From: UBA8752 sp002336475
GTDB lineage: Bacteria > Bacteroidota > Bacteroidia > Flavobacteriales_D > Sanyastnellaceae
Direction of reading: 5' to 3'
DNA: 64,000 bases
NCBI GenBank assembly: GCA_943846755.1
Contig: OX044365.1
Span: 372,001-436,000 of the forward strand
Shown: positions 41,044-48,995 of the stretch, in pieces
How positions within the stretch are numbered: the stretch's first letter is position 1
Layout of the letters: each line of letters opens with the position of its first letter
Made by a program: the position numbers and the translations under genes
The notes under the pieces: generated by a model
Databases searched by the model: none
What the model was told of the DNA's origin: nothing
What the model saw: the letters and a program-made list of their open reading frames with translations, nothing else

Positions 41044-42573
41044 ATGAAGACCCTTCTATCCCTTGCGTTCCTGATGTCCTTGTGTGTGATGACAGGTATG
41101 GGGCAAGTCACATACCATGCCGACGTGGCCCCCATCATCCACAACGCGTGCATGGAGTGTCATCGGTCTGGAGAAATAGGCCCCATGCCGTTCACCAGCT
41201 ATGAGGAAGTGTCGGCTTACGGGCCGTTCATTGAATACGTGACTTCAATTGGCTACATGCCTCCTTGGACTCCCGATGCAGACTACAGTCATTTCGTGGG
41301 TGAGCGGGTGCTTTCTGCAGAGGAAATTGAGACCATTAGTGCTTGGGTGGACGCAGACATGCCTGAAGGCGACCCGGCTGACAACCCTGGCGTGCCTTTC
41401 TTTCCTGAAGGCAGCCAAATTGGCGAACCTGATTTCGTTCTCAGCATGTCCGAACCCTATTCCCACAGTGGTGACATGACCGATCAATATCAGGTCTTTG
41501 TGATGCCAACAGGATTTGAAGAGGACATCACAGTGAGGGCACTGGAGGTCCGACCCGGCAATGGGGCCATTGCGCACCACGCTGTTTTGGGCATTGACAT
41601 TGAAGGCATCGCGGAAAGCCTTGATGCTCAGGACCCTGCTCCTGGATATGAAAGCTTCGGTGATTTCGGGTTTGATGCTTATCAGAACTTCTTTGGCGCT
41701 TGGGTGCCTGGTGCGCAGACATTGGTATACCCAGAGGGCATAGGACGTGTCATTCCTGCCCAAAGTGATGTGCTGATGCAAATGCACTACGGCCCCAATG
41801 CTGTGGACGAATCGGACCAGACAGAGATCAACGTTTTCTTGACCGATGGACCCATCGATAGGGAAGTCACAACAGGCATCATGGGGCCATGGACGTTGGG
41901 AGAACCCTTTTTAATCCCGCCCAATCAGATCAAGACATTCCACGGGACTTACAACATCCCTGTGGACGTCAGCTTCATCAGCATTGCACCCCACAGCCAT
42001 TTGATCGGAAATACATGGGAGGTCTTTGCGACAAGCCCCAACAACCAAGACACCATTCCTTTGCTTTCCATTCCAGAATGGGACTTCAATTGGCAGGGCT
42101 TCTTCACCTTTCCTTACATGACCAAAGTCCCTGGAGGATACACGCTGCATGGCATTGCATCCTATGACAATACGTCGGACAACCCATCCAACCCGAATGA
42201 CCCTCCAGTATTGATTGAGTATGGAGACAATACAGGTGACGAGATGTTTTTCGTCTTCTTTGATTACGTGCTCTACGAGCCAGGCGACGAGGACATTTCT
42301 TTGGAGACCCCCTTGCTGACCAGTGTCGAACCGCTTGATCGGGAGGCTCCCGGCGTTCGACTTCAGCCGAACCCAGCTTCTGATCGCATCCAATTGTTGG
42401 CCCACCCCCGATTTATCGGTGCGTTTTGGACGCTGCGTGATTTGAGTGGCCGCGAGGTCAGGTCTGGACAGTTTAAATCAGGAAATGACCGGATATTGAT
42501 CGGTTCCCTTCCTGATGGTGTTTATCTGTTTCAGGGGCCAGAGGGCACGGAACGCGTGGTTATCCAGCACTGA
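41044..42573 (+). CDS. Cytochrome c / copper type II monooxygenase-like protein with T9SS type A tail
   Basis: The 509-residue protein is a close paralogue of the gene at 39081. It has a signal peptide (MKTLLSLAFLMSLCVMTGMG), the heme c site in ACMECHRSGEIGPMPF, and the ligands AHHAVLGID, QMHYGPN and APHSHLIG. Note that PHCH of the paralogue is PHSH here. Over the catalytic part the two are very similar. The C-terminus is different: about 75 residues of a T9SS type A sorting domain (VRLQPNPASDRIQL, LRDLSGREVRSGQF, LPDGVYLFQG). The ATG at 41002 (TAATG overlap) is a possible longer start. The 3' end overlaps the NlpC gene by 14 bases. Confidence 0.8.
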   Translation: MKTLLSLAFLMSLCVMTGMGQVTYHADVAPIIHNACMECHRSGEIGPMPFTSYEEVSAYGPFIEYVTSIGYMPPWTPDADYSHFVGERVLSAEEIETISAWVDADMPEGDPADNPGVPFFPEGSQIGEPDFVLSMSEPYSHSGDMTDQYQVFVMPTGFEEDITVRALEVRPGNGAIAHHAVLGIDIEGIAESLDAQDPAPGYESFGDFGFDAYQNFFGAWVPGAQTLVYPEGIGRVIPAQSDVLMQMHYGPNAVDESDQTEINVFLTDGPIDREVTTGIMGPWTLGEPFLIPPNQIKTFHGTYNIPVDVSFISIAPHSHLIGNTWEVFATSPNNQDTIPLLSIPEWDFNWQGFFTFPYMTKVPGGYTLHGIASYDNTSDNPSNPNDPPVLIEYGDNTGDEMFFVFFDYVLYEPGDEDISLETPLLTSVEPLDREAPGVRLQPNPASDRIQLLAHPRFIGAFWTLRDLSGREVRSGQFKSGNDRILIGSLPDGVYLFQGPEGTERVVIQH

Positions 42574-43309
42574 TTGGACAAGCTGCAGCGCCTGTCCACT
42601 TGTGGCTAATGGCACCATCCCTGAGTATGCCATCTGGCTGAAGGGGGTCCAACCGCACTTCTCCTGAGGCATGCAGCACATGGGGAGAGCCGACGCCGTT
42701 TAACCATGCAAAACCGACGTGGGTCACTTTTAAGGGGTCTGCTTTGTGAAAGAACACCAGGTCTCCATGAGCGAGGCTTTCAAATGGCTTGCGTTCTTGA
42801 TCCAATGACGCCCATTGTTGTGACGCATCCCGGGGAATGGCCTGTCCATGAAGGGCACAAGCCAATTGGGTTAGCCCGCTGCAATCCATTCCCAGTACAC
42901 TTTTGCCACCCCACAGGTAAGGCGCTCCCAAAAATGTGTGGGCTGCGTCAATCGGGCTTTCGGTACGAGGGGGTACATGAGGAATGAGTCCGGATGGAAC
43001 ACTAGACCCTGCTGGCAAATGATAAGGCCGTCCCTCCCACTCTAAGGTGGTCAAGGGCGCGGTCAGCATGTTGGACTCTCCGGAAAAAGCCTCAATGGCT
43101 TCAGGGGCACTGGCCAACAATTTGACATCGGTGTAACCGGAGTAGCCATCATCCTTTAAGACCACAGAAGCCCATCCAGGGGCGTCGGACACAAGCTCCC
43201 ATTGCAAGTGCTGGCCAAACAGGCCTTGGGTCACCATTTCTGCACAGTCATCCGCTGCTGCCCTGATCGGTGCAAGAGGTACGCGGATGACGCCGGGCTG
43301 CATGGCCAT
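42560..43309 (-). CDS. NlpC/P60-family peptidase with SH3-like domain
   Basis: The 249-residue protein begins with an SH3-like part (APIRAAADDCAEMVTQGLFG, WASVVLKDDGYSGYT) and ends with an NlpC/P60 papain-like domain: FLGAPYLWGGKSVLGMDCSGL with the catalytic Cys, VTHVGFAWLNG with the His, and the GDLVFFHK strand. Such enzymes cleave peptidoglycan stem peptides. No clear signal peptide is visible, as in some Bacteroidota members. It starts two bases past the thiolase stop, and its 3' end overlaps the convergent monooxygenase gene. Confidence 0.85.
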   Translation of the reverse strand: MAMQPGVIRVPLAPIRAAADDCAEMVTQGLFGQHLQWELVSDAPGWASVVLKDDGYSGYTDVKLLASAPEAIEAFSGESNMLTAPLTTLEWEGRPYHLPAGSSVPSGLIPHVPPRTESPIDAAHTFLGAPYLWGGKSVLGMDCSGLTQLACALHGQAIPRDASQQWASLDQERKPFESLAHGDLVFFHKADPLKVTHVGFAWLNGVGSPHVLHASGEVRLDPLQPDGILRDGAISHKWTGAAACPISAG

Positions 43310-43311
43310 GG

Positions 43312-44493
43312 TTAGGGGAGGATTTCGAGAACGAGTGCACTTCCACCTCCTCCACCATTGCAAATGCCCGCCGCACCGAGTGTTTTGCCATGGCGCTTCA
43401 ATGCATGGATCAAGGTCACTGTAATGCGGCTTCCAGAGCTTCCCAGCGGATGACCGAGGGATACAGCACCTCCATGAACGTTGACCTTCGCAGCGTCGAG
43501 CCCCATCAACTTGCTGTTGGCCAGTCCAACCACCGCGAAAGCTTCATTGAGTTCTACGAGTTCCATGTCTTCCATGCTCAACCCGGCACGGTCCAATGCA
43601 ATGGGCAAGGCCTTTGAAGGGGCTGTGGTAAAATCTTCTGGTGCATGGGCAGCGTCTGCATTGGAAAGCAGCCTGGCCAGCGGCTTGATGCCTCTCGCTT
43701 TGGCGGTCTCCTCAGACATGAGAACCAGAGCAGAAGCTCCGTCGTTGAGGGTGCTCGCATTGGCTGCAGTAACGGTTCCTTCTTTGTCAAAGACGGGCCT
43801 CAGATGGGGGATCTTTTCCATCTTGACGTTGCTAAACTCTTCGTCCGTGCTGATTACGACAGGGTCTCCCTTTCGCTGTGGGATGCTCACAGGTGCGATT
43901 TCTTCGTCGAATGCCCCAGCTTCCCAAGCCGCTGCGGACCTGTGGTAGCTTTCTATGGCAAAGGCGTCTTGTTGCTCGCGTGAAAAACCATGTTTGGTGG
44001 CACACAATTCTGCGCACACTCCCATGTGTTGAGCGTTATAAACGTCGGTCAAGCCGTCGAGCAACATGCCGTCAACGGCTTTGATGTTGCCCAGCTTTAC
44101 TGCTGTCCGGCCATTGAGGTAGTGGGGAACCTGGGACATGTTTTCCATGCCCCCTGCTACCACAATGTCGGCCTGGCCCAAAGCAATGGCATTGGCTGCC
44201 AAATGGATGGCCTTCATTCCAGAGGAGCACACCTTGTTGATGGTGGTACAGGGCACTTTGTCCGATATTCCAGCACCCATGGCCGCTTGGCGGGCTGGCG
44301 CCTGGCCCAAACCCGCTTGCAAGACATTGCCCATGAAGACTTCATCGACGTCAGATCCCGAGATCTTGGCGGATTCCATCGCCGCTTCGATGGCGATCGA
44401 CCCCAGTTTGGTGGCGGGAACGGAGGAAAGTCCTCCGAGAAAGGAGCCCATCGGTGTGCGACGGGCGGATGCGATTACGACTGCTCTGCTCAT
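43312..44493 (-). CDS. Acetyl-CoA C-acetyltransferase (thiolase)
   Basis: The 393-residue protein is a full-length biosynthetic-type thiolase. The nucleophilic Cys is C89 in INKVCSSGMKAIHLA. The GMENMSQVPHYL segment, NEAFAVVG, and the C-terminal GICNGGGGGSALVLE with its glycine-rich loop are all present. It condenses two acetyl-CoA to acetoacetyl-CoA or the reverse. HMG-CoA lyase and 3-hydroxyacyl-CoA dehydrogenase elsewhere in the window feed related pathways. An NlpC gene follows two bases downstream. The 235-base region upstream holds three stem-loops. Confidence 0.94.
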   Translation of the reverse strand: MSRAVVIASARRTPMGSFLGGLSSVPATKLGSIAIEAAMESAKISGSDVDEVFMGNVLQAGLGQAPARQAAMGAGISDKVPCTTINKVCSSGMKAIHLAANAIALGQADIVVAGGMENMSQVPHYLNGRTAVKLGNIKAVDGMLLDGLTDVYNAQHMGVCAELCATKHGFSREQQDAFAIESYHRSAAAWEAGAFDEEIAPVSIPQRKGDPVVISTDEEFSNVKMEKIPHLRPVFDKEGTVTAANASTLNDGASALVLMSEETAKARGIKPLARLLSNADAAHAPEDFTTAPSKALPIALDRAGLSMEDMELVELNEAFAVVGLANSKLMGLDAAKVNVHGGAVSLGHPLGSSGSRITVTLIHALKRHGKTLGAAGICNGGGGGSALVLEILP

Positions 44494-44607
44494 TTCAGAT
44501 GTTTAGCGTGCGGCAAAGATACCAATGACAACAGGCCCGTTGAAGTGGTCCCGTTTTGACTTTCGTTGGCATTGATTTAGAGTGCACCACAGACTCTCAG
44601 GCTCTTT

Positions 44608-44735
44608 TGGCACGGTAGTTGAACTGAACCATGCAGCTGAAAGCAGCGACATAATGGTTCATGATGCCGATTTGAGACCGGCATTGATTTGGTTAAGGTA
44701 GAAGCGCTCCGAAACGTCGGGGCGCTTCTTATTTC
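44608..44735 (+). ncRNA. Candidate structured RNA with sigma-54-like promoter and terminator-like hairpin
   Basis: TTGGCACGGTAGTTGA at 44607-44622 matches the sigma-54 consensus TGGCACG-N4-TTGC at 10 of 11 fixed positions with correct spacing. Downstream lie three stem-loops: 44625-44632 with 44655-44662 (TGAACCAT/ATGGTTCA), 44665-44670 with 44680-44685 (ATGCCG/CGGCAT), and 44701-44728 (GAAGCGC/GCGCTTC with an inner stem) followed by TTATTT. An RNA of about 100 nucleotides on the plus strand is possible. A match of this quality is expected about once by chance in a window of this size. No tRNA, SRP or 6S family was recognised. Confidence 0.3.
44701..44728 (-). terminator. Stem-loop after the pseudouridine synthase gene
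   Basis: GAAGCGC at 44701-44707 pairs with GCGCTTC at 44722-44728 and the stem extends inward by about four more pairs. It begins one base past the TAA at 44729-44731 on the minus strand. The T-rich side (TTATTTC) is on the plus strand, so it could serve either direction. Confidence 0.45.
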
Positions 44736-45625
44736 ACCACCCTCAAGAACTCTTTGGGTACGCGGGTTTTGACCTCCCACATGGCATCCAATTCAGGGTC
44801 GGTCAATACCATGCGAAACAAGTGGACGCCTTGTCGTCCGAGCGGATCTGGGGCATCATCTCCCAAGCCGCATACCATGCAGTTGTGGTGGCGCAGACCG
44901 GGTAGAATTTCGCTGATGTCTTGCAGACCAGCTTTTACCTTGAGAATGGTAAAGCGTCCACCGGAACGCATGCGCCGGAACTCAAATTTTCTCGAAGAAT
45001 ACTTTTCGCCCGGTTTCTTGCGTGCACTGAATTCTCCGTCTTCATCGATTTCTCCATGCAGCAACAAATAGCTTTCGAACTGCTGGGTTGACCAACTTTC
45101 TTGTAACCGTTTTCGCAAGCCCATGTCGCGCACAACAACCGCAATGCCGCTGCTGTCTTTGTCGATCATGTTGACAAAATGAACCGCCCTCTCCGGATTT
45201 CCTCCGGCGAGGTCGCGGGCCATCAAATAGTCCTTTACCCTCGTGAAACTGGTGTCTACTCTGGGATTCGGTGATGCCAAAATCCAGCCAGCTGGCTTGA
45301 GGTAGCAGAAGATGTCATCGTCTTCATACAGCACTTCAAACGGCAAGTCATCATCTGGTCGAATGGATTTGGTGGCGTTGGCCGACTCAGGTTTGCGCGC
45401 CTCCTTTTCCTCAGGGACAGAAATCTCTTGGCCGGTCGGGATCACCAAAGATGGGATTTTGACCACTTCCCCTTCCACTCGGACAGCGCCTCCTTTGATC
45501 AAGGTGCGCGATGCCGTAGTGCTGCGCAATCCCAGTTCTGATCGAACCAAGGCGTGCAACGGAGCTTCAATTTCAGAAGTCCAACGGCGGATGTTGATTT
45601 TTGGGCGGGGAGGTCGGGAAGCCAT
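44729..45625 (-). CDS. RluA-like pseudouridine synthase family protein with altered active site
   Basis: The 298-residue protein has an S4-like RNA-binding N-terminus (LRSTTASRTLIKGGAVRVEG) and an RluA-type catalytic fold: FEVLYEDDDIFCYLKPAGWI, then NMIDKDSSGIAVVV where active members have H-R-L-D-x2-TSG. The catalytic Asp is present but the preceding HR is NM. The later K-x-Y motif appears as FESYLLLHG with Lys replaced. It may have a changed substrate or be inactive. ATG 45625 is chosen because residues upstream do not fit. A hairpin follows the stop. Confidence 0.7.
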   Translation of the reverse strand: MASRPPRPKINIRRWTSEIEAPLHALVRSELGLRSTTASRTLIKGGAVRVEGEVVKIPSLVIPTGQEISVPEEKEARKPESANATKSIRPDDDLPFEVLYEDDDIFCYLKPAGWILASPNPRVDTSFTRVKDYLMARDLAGGNPERAVHFVNMIDKDSSGIAVVVRDMGLRKRLQESWSTQQFESYLLLHGEIDEDGEFSARKKPGEKYSSRKFEFRRMRSGGRFTILKVKAGLQDISEILPGLRHHNCMVCGLGDDAPDPLGRQGVHLFRMVLTDPELDAMWEVKTRVPKEFLRVVK

Positions 45626-45652
45626 AGCGGGTGCAAGATGCACCGGGATTCA

Positions 45653-48600
45653 TCATTCCTCACAGCTTTGACCGTACAAAGCCAACAAAGCCAAGATGTC
45701 ATTCGCAGAAACAGTGTCGTCTCCTGTGATGTCCACCGTGCATCCGGAAAAGCAACCAAATTCGGTCAAGACCGCAAGGATGTCTGTCGCACCGAAAAAC
45801 CCATCCCCGTCCAAGTCTTCGGGACACGAACCTTCCCCGCAGGAAAAGTCACAGGTGCCGTCAGAGATGGATGCCGCTGGGTCAAAGTTGCATGCGTTTA
45901 CTTCGGTGCATCCCCATGTGTTTGGAATGGGCAAACAGAGCGTCCCTCCCACTCCAGTAGAAAAACCAATGCCAACGGCCAGGGTGTCCGTAACGTCCCA
46001 GAGGTCGGATCCTCCAATCGACATTGCCATCAGTCCTCCTTCCATCCCGCAGGCGTCCCCAGTAAACCCATCTTCTCCTCGGTCACTAAGGATGACGTCA
46101 TAGCAGCCATATGCCAGGCACACCGTGTCCCATGTGGCCGTCTCAGGTGCAAAGTGTTGCCGGTGGTGCCACGTCACACCCAAAGTATCGGCAAGGGCCC
46201 ATGCCGTCTCCATAGGGTGACAATCTGCAGTGGTGACCACGACAACGGGGCCAGTGTCACTCCTGTGCTCCCACAAAACGCCCAAGGCATCATTTTCTGA
46301 AACCCCATCCACTCCTGGCGTGAGGTCGCCATCTGACAAACCACCATGGAGTCCTACCACGTCAATGATGCGCACAACCAACTCGTTTTTGTGGCCCACT
46401 GAACCGCGTTCTGCGTTCGGCCATGTCATGGCTTGCTCTTGATTGGGCGCCAAAAGCAGACCGTACTGAATGGTGTCCACCTCATTCCACAAAAGCGTGA
46501 CGGCGGCCAAGGTGTCTGTACCTGAATTGCGCACAGCAGCCGTGATATGGATCGGTCCAGAACAGGTCTCAGCCTGGTGTCCTCGTATGCCGATTAATGC
46601 CGCATCTCGAGCGGGAGGGGTAAATAGAGGCGCGCGCCACACACCACTGCCGTAAGTAGCCAATAGCAATTCTCCTGTGGAGGAACGTATGCCCAAGTCA
46701 CTGCACAGGACCTCCGGAAGTCCTGACTTGTAGGGTGTCCACAAACCTGTTCCGTTCGTGAGGACATATACCCCGGCATCGGTGCCAGCATACACGTCTC
46801 CGCTTTCTTCATGTCGGGCGAGTGTATTGACGGGCAAATCAGGGAGACCTTCTCCTTGGTTGTTCCAAGAAAGCCCCGCATCTGTGGTCGTCCAGACCCG
46901 TTGACCGGATGAGTAGCCACCGAATCCTATCCAGAAAACATCAGGGTCAGTATGATCAAAAACCACATCAAGAATGGGCAAGTCTGGCAAACCTGCGAGG
47001 GGTGTCCAGCCCTGCAAGTCTTGGGTGAGGAATGCAAAGTTGCCGCGGGCCACCACAGCGGTGCTGTCGTCTGAAGGCGCCAAGGCCAGCACTTCCATTT
47101 CTGCCCCGGGAAGCACATTTGTTTGTTCCCAAGATTCCCCTTGGTTGTCGGTCCAATACAGCCTGTGTTTGGCGACAAAAACCCGGTCGGGATTGGAAGG
47201 AGAAAATGACATCGGGGTGTTCCAGTCTCCCCTTTCATTGACCCCTTCCCCATTGCTGCCCAACCAAAGGTTCCATGACCACCCACCATCCACAGAGAGG
47301 TGCGTCTTTCCGAAATATTCAGCTGCGATGAAGGTGTCCGGCTCGTCGGGATCAATGAGGCAGTGAAATCCGTCGGCCCCAATCACCTGAGCATGGATGT
47401 CGTCTTTGAGCAAGTTGATGCCATTGTCCTGCCACCCCGAAATCAAACGGTCCGGCCTGCTGTTGGCAAAGCCGAGGTTGTACACCTGACCGACATTCAG
47501 GCCGTCGCAAAGGCTGGTGAACCCTTCTGCAGATTTTCGGGAAACACCGCCGTCGTGGGCGCTGACCCACCCGTTGCCGCCAGGAATAAAACACAACGCG
47601 TGGTGATCGGCATGCACAAAGTCTGCGTCTTGTTCGCCAAACCAATGCCCAATGCAGGCCCATGTCATGCCACCGTCTTGAGACTCCCAGATGTTGACGC
47701 CGCCGGCAATGATGTGCTGCCCGTCTTGCGGGTCAATGGCAAGGGCCAAATCATAAAAGCCTTGACCTCCAAAGTCTACACCTTCATAGGTCCATCCCAG
47801 TAGATTGGGCAATTCTGGCACTTCGGTATAGGTATGTCCACTGTCTTGGCTGACATAAAACCCTTTGAGTCCTTGTGATCCGCTTTTCGCAGCAATGGCT
47901 GCCACAATAGAGGGGTTGGATGCAGAAGTGGCCAAGGTGTACCTGCTTACCGAAAATGATGAAGGCAGGCCAGCTGCAGCCGTCCAATGCCTGCCGCCAT
48001 CGTTAGACCGCATGAGCTCTCCTGGTCGCATGGCTGCATGCCACACTGCAGAGTCGTTTGGGTGCGGTATCAAGTCGGAGCAAATGCCAGGATGGGTGAG
48101 CACAAAAGACACCCCGTCATCCTCGCTCAACCAAATGCCATCGCTTGTGGCCACCAAAATGTGGTCAGGCGCGCCCATTTTGCGGTGCACCCTGCTGCAT
48201 GTGGCCGACTCAGAAAGCGCAAAGGTGAGTCCTGTTGTTTGCCAAGTTTCGCCCATGTCTGGCGTAGACATCAGTCCCACGCCATATGCGCTGCCGAAAT
48301 CAGAATCTCCGGTAGCGGCAAGAACGTTGAGCGAATCATGCGGGTGCAATGCGACATCGGAAACGCCCATCCCCGCCCAGTCTTGTGTCCCCAATGGGTT
48401 CCAATGCCGGCCTGAATCTACCGACCTCCAGAGCCCCCCACTGGGAGCGCACGCATACCATTGCGCGGTGTCTTGATGGGAAACAACCACGCGGTTGACC
48501 CTTCCTGCCCCGCCTACAAGTGGAGCACCTGAGGGTATTGCCTTTTGCCAGAGCGGTTCGAAATCTGAGCTTCTAGCAGCCCTGCCTAAACGCTCCCATC

Positions 48601-48898
48601 TTGTAGCCTCCCATGGAGATGCCGCTTTGAACGCTCGGGCTCCATCAAAAGCAAACCGTGCCGTGGCAAAATGTCGCCAGCGCATGAAGGGCTTGAAACC
48701 TTTGCCTTTTTCCGGCAAACTGTCTGCCCATGTAGCGTCAAACGAGGAAAAGGCTGAACCCCAATCTCCATTGGGGAGCGCCCCGTCACTCCAATGTTGG
48801 GCCTGCATTGAAAATGAAGACCAAACCAACATGCAGCACGCCAAGATTGGCGTACAAAAGGGCCGTGTGGCCCCCTGGTGGTCAGGGAAACGGAGCAT
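45653..48898 (-). CDS. Large secreted BNR/VPS10-like propeller protein with dockerin-like tail
   Basis: The 1081-residue protein has a signal peptide ending at SMQAQ. Residues about 130-760 contain repeated Asp-box strands (SVDSGRHWNP, SEDDGVSFVL, SNDGGRHWTA, SQDGGMTWAC, TTDAGLSWNN), a sortilin/BNR-type beta propeller. A middle region of about 200 residues is unassigned. Then come one GCTEVNACNF-type repeat with DGTCDF and the two-unit dockerin-like module (DLDGDGFFGATDILAVLTEF and DITGDDTVSANDILALLALY) ending QSCEE. It is predicted extracellular. ATG 48898 exposes the signal peptide. The ligand is unknown. Confidence 0.78.
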   Translation of the reverse strand: MLRFPDHQGATRPFCTPILACCMLVWSSFSMQAQHWSDGALPNGDWGSAFSSFDATWADSLPEKGKGFKPFMRWRHFATARFAFDGARAFKAASPWEATRWERLGRAARSSDFEPLWQKAIPSGAPLVGGAGRVNRVVVSHQDTAQWYACAPSGGLWRSVDSGRHWNPLGTQDWAGMGVSDVALHPHDSLNVLAATGDSDFGSAYGVGLMSTPDMGETWQTTGLTFALSESATCSRVHRKMGAPDHILVATSDGIWLSEDDGVSFVLTHPGICSDLIPHPNDSAVWHAAMRPGELMRSNDGGRHWTAAAGLPSSFSVSRYTLATSASNPSIVAAIAAKSGSQGLKGFYVSQDSGHTYTEVPELPNLLGWTYEGVDFGGQGFYDLALAIDPQDGQHIIAGGVNIWESQDGGMTWACIGHWFGEQDADFVHADHHALCFIPGGNGWVSAHDGGVSRKSAEGFTSLCDGLNVGQVYNLGFANSRPDRLISGWQDNGINLLKDDIHAQVIGADGFHCLIDPDEPDTFIAAEYFGKTHLSVDGGWSWNLWLGSNGEGVNERGDWNTPMSFSPSNPDRVFVAKHRLYWTDNQGESWEQTNVLPGAEMEVLALAPSDDSTAVVARGNFAFLTQDLQGWTPLAGLPDLPILDVVFDHTDPDVFWIGFGGYSSGQRVWTTTDAGLSWNNQGEGLPDLPVNTLARHEESGDVYAGTDAGVYVLTNGTGLWTPYKSGLPEVLCSDLGIRSSTGELLLATYGSGVWRAPLFTPPARDAALIGIRGHQAETCSGPIHITAAVRNSGTDTLAAVTLLWNEVDTIQYGLLLAPNQEQAMTWPNAERGSVGHKNELVVRIIDVVGLHGGLSDGDLTPGVDGVSENDALGVLWEHRSDTGPVVVVTTADCHPMETAWALADTLGVTWHHRQHFAPETATWDTVCLAYGCYDVILSDRGEDGFTGDACGMEGGLMAMSIGGSDLWDVTDTLAVGIGFSTGVGGTLCLPIPNTWGCTEVNACNFDPAASISDGTCDFSCGEGSCPEDLDGDGFFGATDILAVLTEFGCFSGCTVDITGDDTVSANDILALLALYGQSCEE

Positions 48899-48912
48899 TG
48901 TGGTTTTGGGTT

Positions 48913-48980
48913 CCACTTGAAGGTGCGCCTGTCTTTGGACAGGCATCACCCCAAGGCCTCAAGTGGAGGGCCTTGGGGTG
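48913..48980 (-). other. Nested stem-loops with potential pseudoknot between two secreted-protein genes
   Basis: A perfect 12-bp stem, CACCCCAAGGCC at 48947-48958 with GGCCTTGGGGTG at 48969-48980, has a ten-base loop. A second hairpin GCCTGTC/GACAGGC (48927-48944) with loop TTTG follows on the minus strand. CCACTTGA (48913-48920) is complementary to TCAAGTGG (48959-48966) in the loop of the first, so a pseudoknot or exclusive alternative pairing is possible. It lies in the 97-base gap after the stop of the repeat protein (48996) and before the propeller gene. No T-tract. Confidence 0.5.
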
Positions 48981-48995
48981 GTCAATGTCGGCAGC

